This document shows positions 1-11,000 of a stretch of DNA of 64,000 bases, in pieces; positions within the stretch are counted from its first letter, which is position 1, and every line of letters starts with the position of its first letter. The notes below the pieces were generated by a model. It searched no databases, was not told the DNA's origin, and saw only the letters and a program-made list of their open reading frames with translations. Source of the DNA: Apostichopus japonicus (Eukaryota; Echinodermata; Holothuroidea; Aspidochirotida; Stichopodidae). Both the position numbers and the translations under genes were made by a program. The stretch covers positions 16,600,001-16,664,000 of the forward strand of contig NC_092569.1 of the NCBI RefSeq assembly GCF_037975245.1, written 5' to 3'.

Positions 1-3000
1 CCTCCTCCGTCAATTGAGTTATTACAGTAAACTTGAAAAGGTTCATTGGCTCCATCTGGCTTAATTAGATAAACTCCAGATTCAGAGGTACTCCCTTCAC
101 ATTGGTCGTAAACTTCTTTACAATCTCGAGGATATTCTGGCTCTTGGTAGAAAAAGTAGGAAGAGTCTGTAGAAATGAAAGAAAAACTTTTTGGGTGAAC
201 TACCGAACTCGATGTCCCGTTTACCTGACTCTCGATTAAGGTAAAATTACGGTTTGCAGAAGAAAATGTTTGTCAAAATAGTAAACATAAATCTTCTATA
301 CATTTCTCTGCTTGAAAGAACACCATGGAAGTACACATTGTAAAATCGTAAAAAGAAACAACAAATTTACAGAATAATCTTAAATGAAGTAACATAATCA
401 AAAACAAATCCTGATCAGTTCTGGTAACTATTTCTGCTTAGTTTAAACGACAAATGTTGGTCTTCTTATACCGCCGCGACAAACCTTAGAAAAAATAATA
501 ATTGTTGGTACTTTTCAGCCAGTGATTAAAGCGTGTTGCTTTTCGATTATTGGATTTTTGTTTTATTTAACAATATTACAAAATCCAAAGTACGCATTTC
601 TGTGAAGAAAGAATTAAGGGTGGCAGGTCTTAGTTTATATTTAATTACCACATCAAGAAAGTATAAATGCATATTAACCAAAAACATGTGAAGACTACTA
701 AAGCAGAAATCATCATTATTGTCAATTAAGATCATTAATATGACTGATTAATTACGTTTCTGTTATACTGATGATACTGATGATGATATTTTTTTTACAA
801 ACGGAATTGAATATTAAGTGAGATGAATACTATATATGTATTTATATACCGAGGGGTATCTCTATAATAGTAAGTTACTAAAGGAAATAAAGCCCAAATT
901 AAAAATGTAAATTAAGTTAAATTCATACCGAAATTTTAAATGCAGTTAAATAATTTTAAAAATCCCGATCAATTCTAGTAGCTTTGTTAGTTTAAGATTA
1001 ATCGAAAAATGTTGGTCTCCTTTAGACCACCGCGAGAAACGTTAAAAGGCTCTCAGTTTTTTAATATAAGTTGTTTCCAGCCACCTTTAAAAGTGGATCA
1101 AATTTCGTTTTACAGTATTTTTTGTAACCAAATTAACTAATCCACAGTACGTCTTTAGGTGAAGAAATCATTTAAAACATATTAACCAGTAGATGATGAT
1201 ATAAGGTAGTAGATATTGGTGCTTATTTAATTACCACATCACGAAACGAAAGTATAGCAGCATACGGAACAAAAGTATGTCAAAAATGCAGAAATCACAA
1301 TAATTGTTTGTCAAAAACAATGATATAAATGATTAATGAAGTTAAATAAATCTTATATATCGATGGGTACCTATAAATTGAAAAAAAAAGTAAAATATAC
1401 ATTTATACTTGTAATGTCCTTCTTTAAAACGCGTAGTTTTTGTAAAGATTCATGTTAAAGTTCCTTGAAAAAAAGAAATGAATGAGAATGAGAATTTTTT
1501 CTTACCTCCAGTGCTTCTTTTGTTCCTCCCAGAACTTTCCCGTCCAAGATTCTAACGGAGATATGAAAATTGAAAATATAAAAGTCAACAAAGTCACTCA
1601 AAGAACATTCCGATAGGCGGGAGGGACTCGTTTTTAAGCAAACTTACCGCCGAAATCAATACATTTCCAAAGTGTTTTTAAGTTGCTGTTAATCTTTGGT
1701 TAAAGTCCAATGAAGTGAAATCAGGGATCATTAACTATATCACCATTAGGTCATCTTAATCATTTCACTGATAGAGAGGCATTTACTTTGACACCACTCG
1801 TGTGACGAGGTTTCTGTAATATTCGTATTAAGATCTCTCTGTTTGACTTAGATATTAGCTTCTTTGTATGAAACATTACGGGAAATCAAGAGACACTATT
1901 ACAACATTCTATTCTAACACAGTATAACTATTCAATTTTTTAACGTATATAGAACTTTCGTTAAGCCGTGACATATTTTAATGAAAACAAAATGTGTTTC
2001 TATTCGATACTGTGTTGTCGTTGTGTTTACTTCTTGGCATGGATGTTTGAAGACAAACTTTTTAAAATTATTTTTGAAGCTATTTAGATGACAGAATGAC
2101 GAATAAACAAGTTACACACTCAACGCTATTGTTGTCCTGTTTCCCGCCCTGTTACTGAATAACCTAGATAAAACAATCATATGTGGCGCTTGAATTTTTG
2201 CGACATGACGTGAGAAAGTAATATGGACGTTCAAAATTTTCATAAATATATCTCATATTAATGGACAAGTTTGTGTAGTAAAAGGGAAATACGACCCAAG
2301 CAGTGCTTACTTGATTAAATTATCGTTTAGTAAGAAGTTTAGGATTGACGAAAATATTACGAATTGAGTTTAATGTACATGCAAATGCGTTTAGAATTAT
2401 CCTAGTTAAATGAGTCGTTTTCGTATCTCTGAGCCATTTCTACATTTTGTCATGTGTTCTTTGGTTTTGTTCAGTATAAGCTGAATAATATGCCCAGCTT
2501 TAACTTGAAACAAACTTACAATTATTAGAAAGTTTAGAAATTTACATAAAATAGTACTAAGTACGGTGGGTACTCTCGCCGTTTCTTCCTTCAAGGTTCT
2601 GTTTGTTTAGTAACTTGTACCTCATAAACTAATACCACCGATACAATTCATTACAATAGAAGCTATATGGAATGCATCATAATAATCAATGTTGTGTTTG
2701 AGAAATTGGAAAACTTCAACGCACTGATTTAGACAACATTTTATCATCAAGTGTGATATTCGCTTTCTATATTGTTCAAAAATTGTAATGGATTCCTCAC
2801 TGCCTTCTCCATGTTTTCAAATGATTCCAAAAATGAATCCGTTTTGACTATTTTATATAAAAATAATTCCTTAACGTAAACTAGCAGCGTACCTCCATTA
2901 GAATATCTAATACAAATCCTAATCTAATCTAATAAATCTTGATATTTATTTGGGAGATATTTTACAGGCCTTTTTTACTACATACGGTGCAAAAATGTTA

Positions 3001-5433
3001 TTAAGCCTTTACCCAGATATGCTATTTTAAACATTCATGTCTCATTCATAACAAATTGTTCAGTTTTCCTTTTGAAGTCATACGGCGTACTTTTGACGTT
3101 TACATTCAACAAAACATCAGGTTAAGGCAATGAGTGATTCTTGTCATTTGTTTAAACTGTTATTAAAATATCTGGATTTTCCATCGCTATGTCGACGATG
3201 TCATGCCTAGGAAAACATGCTCTAAGAACACGGTAGAGAACAAACTATTCTTTCTTTTTATGTAAAAAATAAGTTTCTAGGTAAAACAAAATAAATTTCA
3301 GTAGTGCGTGTCCCGATTGTTGTTTGGTTTATTTACAGAGTTAAACAAGCCGAAGCAACGTTATTCTCTCCTTGGTATGTTTAATTAATGAAATACATGA
3401 CGAAAGTAATATAAAGTTATTGTTTAAAAAATATGTACTGTTACTTGGTAGGATCACATCGAATATAATCGATTCGATATTTACATCAAGTGTTTGTGAT
3501 TTATGAGTATAGCCTAACTTATGATTTTAAGGCATCATTCCACCTGATCTAGTATGAATATAAAAAAAAAAAAGCTTTTAGTTTTATTGATTGCTCTGAG
3601 TTTCTGAGATTCGGCAGCAAAGTGTCAATAGGGTTAACATTTGTTAAAATTAATAATTTGTTGCTCTCCTAAGTTTGTAGTAGACTCTCATTTAAGTATC
3701 AGGTTTTAACTATTTTGATTTCTTCATCGATTGTTAATCAGGTTACTTGCTTTTTTGAAAGGTATAATTGAAAACACATTTGTCAAATTTGTATATTTCT
3801 TGGCGCAAAAAGGGAGAATGCCCATCCAAGAATATCAGCAATTAAAGGTTAAGAACTGCTTACTGGGGAAAGGAACATTTATCATAACATGTACGTAATA
3901 TTCGCTACCAAATTACATCCAACAAAATATATAATATCTATCCAATGAATGGGAAATAAATATTTATTTGAGAGATATTTTAAAGACCACTATTAGTAAA
4001 CACGATACAACGGTGACATGAAACATGATATTTTACTCAGTCTCCAGAATAAAATTGTTTGATATACATTGTAGTAATACGGGGGACTTTGGCCATATCC
4101 GAAGTTCATGTGGGTAATCCTGATAAAATTAAATCGAGAAGTTTTCTTTTCAACTTGTTTTACTGCTATAAAAAGAAATTCTATCATGATTTCCTTGATG
4201 AGATGTCGAGTAAGGAACGCGCTCAAAACACAGGAAAGAACAAACGACAATGTCGATTGATATTAACAATGAGTCTCGCAATAGAATAAATACATTTCTA
4301 GAATAACCTTTTATATTTAGTAGCTATTCACAAATGCCAAAATCGTTGCTTTGTTTATTTATACAATTCAACAAGTCAAAACAACTTTATTTTTTTGTTC
4401 TGCTTTTGATCTGCTTTAGTCTTAAATGTAATTAACGGAATATAAATTTGACATTTGAAATTACTGGATCTTATTTTCTTGATATATAGAATATAATCGT
4501 TTGAATGTTTCCAGCAACTTAAGTTTAAAATCATTTATGAGTATTTTTGCTATATGTAACCATTTAATCGAACTTACCTAATATGTTAATAAGAAAATGT
4601 TAAGTTTTATAAATTACTTCAAATAGTTTCTATTATTGTTTCAAGGCATTAAGTTATTGGTATTGCACTGCACCATGTATCTAGCAAATCACCTTCCTTC
4701 ATGTAATTTTGAAAATTATATTTGAATTGCCGAAAAGGGATGTTCGAACTATGTTTGTACTATAGGATTGATGTACTAGCTTAGAAGCAAGTTAAAGATG
4801 GCTAAAAGAAACAATTTCAATTAATTCTTTGTTAAGGAATCCACAGTTATATCCTTACATATGATAATTATTTTCATGTTTTTTCGATATTTGTTATAGT
4901 TTATTTGCTATGTTATACCATATAATTAAATACCTGTTTGAAACGTGATCGTGTGCACGATATATCAGCAAGTCATTGTCTATTTTAAATTGCTTACTGT
5001 ATTCCTTAAAAAATAGGAATTCTTATCGTTGTTTTAAGAAAATAACTGATATTTAGACCCCTTTTCAAACCTATCCATGTTAATGATATGGTGTAATTAA
5101 ACTTATTATATTTTATTGTGCACATGAGGTAGTTCACAATGAGCATTATATATTTTATTGTTGATAAGTAGATTAAGTACAATAATATCAATATTTTAAA
5201 AACAGACAAATAAATTAATGGAACACCGACAATAAACTCAAACAGCATGGTAAAGAGAAACTAAAAATCATATTTAGCTTAAAAATTATTGAGTTAGAAA
5301 ATCATATATCACAGTTAAATATTCGACTTCAACTTGAATTTGTTAAAAGATAAAAGAAACTTACAGTTTCTGCCTGGAAAGCTGGAAGTTGAGAGAAGAG
5401 TCCCAAAACACAAAATATTAGGATGAACTGCAT
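1..5433 (-). CDS. Gene 1: secreted fibrinogen-related protein, 5' part only (3' exons outside window)
   Basis: Minus-strand gene cut by the window start. Coding exons seen: signal peptide exon 5365-5433, furin-site exon 1506-1551, and most of the first FReD exon, 1-166 (the last 7 nt are missing by comparison with gene 3). Exon 1 encodes 23 residues starting [11 protein letters not shown], a typical signal peptide ending near A-F-Q-A. The next exon encodes 15 residues with G-R-N-K-R-S-T-G, and the third starts D-S-S-Y-F-F-Y-Q and contains P-R-D-C and V-Y-C-N-N-S. Joins are in phase 0 and phase 1 with GT donors and AG acceptors. The visible exons match gene 3 base for base in the first FReD exon, so the missing last exon is probably type B as in gene 3 (inference). 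The start is the only ATG that gives a signal peptide. The precise ligand is unknown. Confidence 0.85.
408..1400. repeat. Old internal tandem duplication in the second intron (gene 1 copy)
   Basis: Two diverged units start near 408 and near 960, a period of about 555 bp. Each begins with a GATCA-TTCT-GTA-type motif, then a shared ATGTTGG followed by an A-CCGCCGCGA / A-CCACCGCGA motif, and ends near a GATGGGTA / GAGGGGTA motif. The same pair occurs in the other genes, at about 14018/14581, 27638/28190, 41250/41790 and 53508/54062, so the duplication came before the gene array. Confidence 0.7.
2940..4900. repeat. Old internal tandem duplication in the first intron (gene 1 copy)
   Basis: Two diverged units of about 1.02 kb start near 2945 and 3965, each opening with ATTTATTTG-GAGATATTTTA. 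Shared landmarks include an AAGAACACGG / AAAACACAGG-AGAGAACAAA motif, an AACAAG-C-AA-CAAC-TTAT motif and an ATCATTTATGAGTAT-type motif. Equivalents are at about 16660-18700, 30165-32130 and 56105-58190. Gene 4 retains only a hybrid unit. Confidence 0.65.
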
Positions 5434-5540
5434 CTTGACGATTTGTTCTGGTCTTAACGATCACAAATCTCAAGAAGGAATGAAGTAAACTTTCTGGCAG
5501 AGAACCAGTTCAACCACTTTCTGGGCTAACCCTGCGTACT

Positions 5541-5570
5541 GTGACGTGGTTGTTGACACGTGTCACCGAA
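5541..5570 (-). promoter_or_regulatory. Proximal promoter block of gene 1 with GACACGTGTC palindrome
   Basis: The palindrome at 5555-5564 contains an E-box CACGTG and lies about 120 bp before the ATG. It is preceded on the plus strand by GTGACGTGG. The same block is kept at the same spacing in all five genes while the neighbouring sequence drifts. No TATA box is evident. Binding by a bHLH or bZIP factor is inference. Confidence 0.5.
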
Positions 5571-6135
5571 GTGCTTATGAACCATTTACCTTTACACTAT
5601 TTGTTACAACCTGGATGATCAGGTAAATAAAAACACAAGCTAACAGTTTTTCTATTGTCCTTTAAAGAGTAAAAATTATGATAATTACTATTATTCCATT
5701 TTTATAGCTTCAATTGTATAGACGTAATGCAATGTGACTTTCATGGTCACATTAGTTATATCACATTCATATGCAATCTTAAACCAATTCAGAATATCTC
5801 TTTCGATAACACAAATTATATCGCATATATATTACAGTCAGCTTATTAGCCTTACACTTTTAAGTACCTCCGCTAGTTTGAATCCTAACGTACTACTTTC
5901 AATTAACTGATTTTTTTTTCTCCTGCAGCTTACCATCGACAGTTAAATGATGTCAAGGAAACTGCTGTAAAGCCCCTTATGCAGTGCCAAAAATTCTTAT
6001 ATATATCTACAATCAAGAAGATACAATTTAACAGTATCAAACCTTTATATCTAGGAAAAGACGAGTTTTTTTTTATTTTATAAAATCGCACCCACGATCT
6101 TTGCAAGTTACCATGTTTTTGTGAAATTACCCAGG

Positions 6136-6170
6136 ATGCAACGTTTGCATGACGTCACACATGCACATAG
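6136..6170. promoter_or_regulatory. Distal upstream block of gene 1 with TGACGTCA CRE-like site
   Basis: A full CRE palindrome TGACGTCA at 6150-6157 sits directly after the near-palindrome ATGCAACGTTTGCAT. It is about 595 bp upstream of the proximal block. The segment is conserved in all five upstream regions. CREB/ATF binding is inferred from the motif only. Confidence 0.4.
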
Positions 6171-8112
6171 GTATATGTAGACAAAAATTAACTATGTAAA
6201 TATTATTTAAGTTGGCAACGCATTTTCAGGAACTCTCTCAGGTGCATGTAAGACGTCGTAGACAGCTGATTGTCTGCTTCCCTCTCCTCCAATATGGAGG
6301 ATAATGGCGGATAAGGGGATAATGGGGGGGGGGGTGAATTTGATTTATTTTTACTCAATGAAGTCGTAAAAGAATAACATGGTAAAGGTCATTATTGTTG
6401 GCGTAAATATGTATACTAAAAGTATGTGAAGATCAATCAGGCAGTATTGCTCCCCATTAAGGTTAGTTTATACAAGGAAAAGAATTTATGATTTTATAGA
6501 GTCATTGTGAAGTTACCCTTACTACCAACATGTTACAAAGGCAATGGAAAGGAGTAATTTTAATGAATGGAATTTATTACGTAGGACGACATGAATCCTA
6601 TCTTACATTGTACAGTATGTGTACAGTAAACCTCTGAACATCGATGAGAATGTGGCAGCAGTAATCGAACGGTTTCATAGATTTATTTCAGATGATCTTA
6701 CTTAACAGTTGCCTTGAAGTTAATGCAGACACTGACTGTCTTTTCATCTTTTTATTTTTGTAATCGTGATTTCGACTTGTGTCGGCTACTCTCCTATATG
6801 ACCGCTGAGAATGAGAATGAAACATTTTATCAATTGTTGCCTGTCACAAAGACAAACATACACGTGGTCTGAGCATTCAGTGGTTGTAGAAGACGTGTGT
6901 AGTGCTGCGTAGAAAGAGAAGCAATGTGATAGCTAGAGTAGATTACGTCAACAGGAAAGATAAAGGAAATCATCCCCTGTAAAATGATATGCTAGACAAC
7001 AGAGAGATTACTTTAAGATAGTGTGTCGCCAGTTATGTAGGCGTATGACATATCGACATGGAACTTCTGCTTTTAGACATCATACTTCAAGATAGCTTGT
7101 TGAGGTCGCTGTATAACTTACTCCTAGTCGATACTCATAAACAACAACTTTATGATAAGGGCTTCGATAAGACAAGTATGTATACAATCAAACAATATGT
7201 GCGTGAACCTTACGGCATATTAACTTTACAATAGGATATTGATGTTTGCATGTGATCTATAAAAAGACTTAATTCAACCTCAGATAAGCACCTCCATTGA
7301 CGGCAAATCATTGGTAAAGACATTAAAGTCCCTTCTACATTCGATTTCGATGGTATACATATTCTTTTTTATTCTTGGTTGGGGGAAGGAGGATAGGAGG
7401 GGGATGGACGGGGGGGGGGAGGGGAATAGACGAATGTATAATGTAGTCAATGGGAACATTCGCTAGATATCTTCGGATCGGCCAACATTTTACCAAAAAG
7501 GCCCATCGTCATGATTTGTGCTTATTTACTACTCAAGCGTACCAAAAAAGTTGTCGAGTTAGGGATCGGTTACTTTGTGCTTATAATGGACTGCATAACG
7601 GGCTTCTAATATGCTATTCGATTTTTGACAATGTTTGATATGAAAATCGCAGTATCTAACTAACCGCATTCAATTTCAAATACAGATAAAATAGTGGGAA
7701 ATTTGGTAACATTCATATTGTCTTGTTAAAGGTTCCACCTGTGTGCATTTTTGCCTACGAAAAACAAGTGCTCTGTGTAAACACAAATGCTTAAAACAGT
7801 TAGTGTAACTGGAATTTTCGAAAATATGTTTCAAAAGAGCTCTTAGTCCATAGTTACTCCAGAAATAGTTTATAATATTAATGTTCAACTTACGGTACTG
7901 TTATGATCTGCAGTCAGTCAATGCAAGTCAGTGCAAGTTTCGAGGAACTAGATAGGATCGATATAATAGCGCCCTCTATTAAGTATGGTTGTGGCTGGAG
8001 AGCCCCATTGAATTTTCAAGTGCTTACTGCTGTCGATACTTTGCAGCTCTGATTTTTTTGAGGGGCTCTTCTCAAACAGTGATATTCTTACGGCGATACG
8101 AATTGCATTTGG

Positions 8113-8152
8113 TTTATTATTATTATTATTATAATTATTATTATTATTATAT
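8113..8152. repeat. TTA trinucleotide microsatellite, spacer of genes 1-2
   Basis: TTA/ATT repeat with one interruption. Copies occur at 35307-35346 and, shorter, at 61996-62016 in the matching spacers. Confidence 0.9.
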
Positions 8153-9230
8153 TGGTAATTGTATTGTTGCAAAGGTAATGATATAAAAGGAAAGACCACT
8201 CAATATTCATTTGAGTTTCTGCAAAGTAAACATGGTTTGAAATTAACATTAAATGTAATACACAAGTTTAATAATATGAAAGTAAATCAATTGGCAAATT
8301 ACGGAAAGTAGTCGTGTTGCGGCGTATATAAAGCATTGAATGGTTAAAACCCTTTGGTAAGATAAATTAATTTCAATTAGTTTTGTTTTAAGCAAAGAAC
8401 TAAGCTACCAGGAATTTTAGAGCTAAACTAAAACGGAATTTAAAACTTGCAAATTTGTCTATTGTTTTGTCTGATGTTATGACTATTAAACAATCTTATA
8501 AAAATGAAGGTCGAGTGACAATATGACATTGTTTAGTAACAGGGGTAGGGTAAGATGCAGGTTGCCCCCTCCTCCTTACTTATTGCTATTGTGATCGACA
8601 GTGGTAATGCGACGCCCCGTCTGCGCATTTGCTACACCTACGGATGAACTCAAAAGCCATTTGCGGGATCGCTCTGGTTTATCAATTGAATTAGAAAACA
8701 AGAGTTTCAGATAATCAAATGATGGAATTTTTAGTCACATTTCTCTTTGTAAACCTTGAAGTATCTTTTACAAATATGGCATATTCACGAAATCCCTCCC
8801 CTCTAAATTTACGAAATGTATTGAATTTCCATCTGGGAACCCTACGCTAAATAATAAATTAAAAGATTCCCCCAGTGACTTGGGTAGTGACTTGCATGGG
8901 ACAGTGGTGAATCGAGGATTCCACAAAGGAAGGAGTGCTGCCCTGGTGTCATTAAAGCCGTCTCCTGTTCAGGGATTTTGTTGTTTTTTAACAATCAAAG
9001 AATGAACAATTCAGACGCCAAACAGTGCATTCTGATACATATTAAGACAAATTAAATAAATACAAGTAGTGCTAAATGCCAGTTTTTGCTAACAAATATT
9101 TCGTATGATATTGAAAAAAAAGATGGGTGGACAGCCGTATAGAAGTAACTCAATTCTTCTCCAACTGAATAAGGAAAGTACCACGAATGATCCATTTACC
9201 CCGACTGACCATCTAAGGTAGAGATGGGGA

Positions 9231-9246
9231 GGGGGGGGGGGGGGGG
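9231..9246. repeat. Poly-G tract, spacer of genes 1-2
   Basis: Sixteen G in a row. The counterpart at 36425-36434 has ten. Other G-runs are at 6324-6334, about 7379-7427, 9930-9939, 10703-10714, about 33547-33560, 37118-37131 and 37897-37906. They account for many of the length differences between the duplicate blocks. Confidence 0.9.
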
Positions 9247-9589
9247 TGAGGGCATGGTCTCTGTGAGCGATTATTATAAATTACGCTCCTACCTCAAATG
9301 GAAGAAGTGTGTTATATGTTTTTCTTAGCTAAGTTAACGCTCACCAAACTTCAATGTAAGTCCAGCATGTTCAAGGTTTTAACACGTGATATTTCTGCTC
9401 TTCTTGTGACTTGAAACTCCGAAATAGCTGGGTCTACTTCAAATAATTCTCCTTTTGTCTTACACACATACTAATTGTTAAACTACTGTTTCAATAGACA
9501 CTATACATTTGTATTGGTAACTGGCACGTTGGCTATACATGGCACGTAATTTTATATTCTCAAATGAAAATGTTTAGCCGCGACGAAGC

Positions 9590-10260
9590 CGAAAGGTTGT
9601 TCATTAAATCCCTTGAATCGACACAATTTCCTCAATTATGTTCGATATGTTAATGTACTTTAAAATGCAATAATCCAGAAACAAGCAAAGATAAACAAGA
9701 TTTAGTATTTAATATTGAATGATATCTTCATTTCGATGTAGTTTTAGCTAAATCAATTAATGCTCTTGCGGATGGTTATCTATTACTATTTATATCAACA
9801 TTTTATATGGTAAAGGGTTTACTACGATTAACTGTCAAGTACTGTGTTAACAGTTATATTGATACTAACCTTAATAAGGATCATATTCACAGGTGTGTCA
9901 ACGTGTCTTTATTTCTGTATCTATGGGGAGGGGGGGGGGAGTGGTAAGGGATGTAAAATACATACTTATAGGCAAAATCGTTTTTTTTTGTAAAGAAATT
10001 TATAGACTGGCTGCTTTCCAATAAATGTATCCCATGTTATGAGTTTCGTTTTGTTATGTGGAGTAAGGAATACACCTTAAGTGATGAAATTTCATCAATT
10101 ATGTTCAAATCGTTAATGTACTCTAAAATGCAATTATCCAGAAACAAGCAAATATAAACATGATCATATTGAATGATTTTTGAATTCCATGTTATTTTTG
10201 GCAAATTTATTGATACTTAGGCGGATGGTTATTTATTACTTACACTTTGGTAAGTTGTAT
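9590..10260. repeat. Tandem duplication in the spacer between genes 1 and 2
   Basis: Two diverged units, about 9590-9800 and 10075-10260, share the CAATTATGTTC, GTTAATGTACT, CAGAAACAAGCAAA-ATAAAC and GCGGATGGTTAT motifs at a period of about 470 bp. The matching pair in the duplicate block is at about 36783-36990 and 37265-37450. A single related unit starts at about 63590. Confidence 0.65.
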
Positions 10261-10299
10261 GGTAATTTAACAGTTACATTCACTATAACCTTTAAGGGT

Positions 10300-10660
10300 G
10301 TGAAGACTCGCGCAAAAAGAAACGTCTAATGCCGGTAATCTGACCTAGGTTCGAATGAGGTGTAACAGAAGTGTTAGACACCACCATCGATCCCCCAAAA
10401 CACACACACAGCTTGCTACCATGGGTAATTAGAGACTAGTCTACAGTCAGTACATACAGCTGCGGTCAATACCCACAGCACAGTGTACAAACTATACAGC
10501 GATGGACATCTCGGGTCCAGCTAAAGATAACAAGGTATCATGTTTCATTACTGTACTGTCTGCATTTTGTAGCGACACGAACAAAACGTCACTTGCAAGC
10601 AACGGGAAGTTAACTTTTTCAGATGGCCGCACGCGGTTTGGGGCGAGTCTTCAATGCCTT
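10300..10660. other. Less AT-rich segment downstream of gene 2
   Basis: Noticeably richer in G and C than the surrounding spacer, with AGGTTCGAAT and a CACACACACA run. Repeated at about 37490-37850 in the duplicate block but absent downstream of genes 3 and 5. It could be an old inserted element; no reading frame of note. Confidence 0.35.
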
Positions 10661-10839
10661 TAAAGATATCATGAATGTTTATCAGAGTAACTATTTTCTA
10701 CAGGGGGGGGGGGGAGGGGGCAAGCTGCTTTCAATTAAAGGTGCTAACATTATTATCTTCGTCATCAGCTTACTGCTGTTTAAATATTCAACACACACAG
10801 GACAAAGGATTTACACTCAGGGTGGATAATTACCTGACA

Positions 10840-10845
10840 TTTATT
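10840..10845 (-). terminator. Likely polyadenylation signal of gene 2
   Basis: AATAAA on the minus strand about 155 nt after the stop codon, the first such hexamer downstream. This gives a short 3' UTR. Confidence 0.5.
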
Positions 10846-11000
10846 CAAAAAATATTATCAAGAAGCAGTTATCGGTTTTGACAGAGAGATATATTTAAAG
10901 TTGTTCGTCAAGTTAAATTTTCGTTCATTGTATTCGAAAGTTGTAAGTTCATTTTTCTAGAAGCACTCATTGATAGATGTTGCTGTCTGCGGCTGATGTA

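Larger units (their letters stand above)
5571..11000. other. Spacer between genes 1 and 2 (upstream of gene 1, downstream of gene 2)
   Basis: No convincing gene on either strand. It holds the CRE-like block, several poly-G tracts, a TTA repeat, the tandem duplication at 9590-10260, a less AT-rich segment at about 10300-10660, and the probable 3' UTR and poly(A) signal of gene 2. It lacks the roughly 690-bp module seen above genes 2, 4 and 5. Confidence 0.7.

Noticed and set aside
1640..1700. Exon-like block ending in GGCG before GTAAGT, about 100 bp upstream (transcript sense) of the furin exon, present in all five genes (also near 15285, 28870, 42420, 54740)
   Set aside because: It has a good donor-like end, but no frame is open in all copies and no acceptor gives a phase that fits. 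Joining the signal exon directly to the furin exon is in phase in every gene. An untranslated or alternative exon cannot be excluded.
7948..8199. Open frames on both strands over the TTA repeat
   Set aside because: Runs of Asn and Tyr come from the microsatellite; no domain or splice context supports a gene.
10317..10380. AGGTTCGAAT motif like a tRNA B box
   Set aside because: No matching A box or cloverleaf could be folded around it, so neither a tRNA nor a tRNA-derived SINE is supported.
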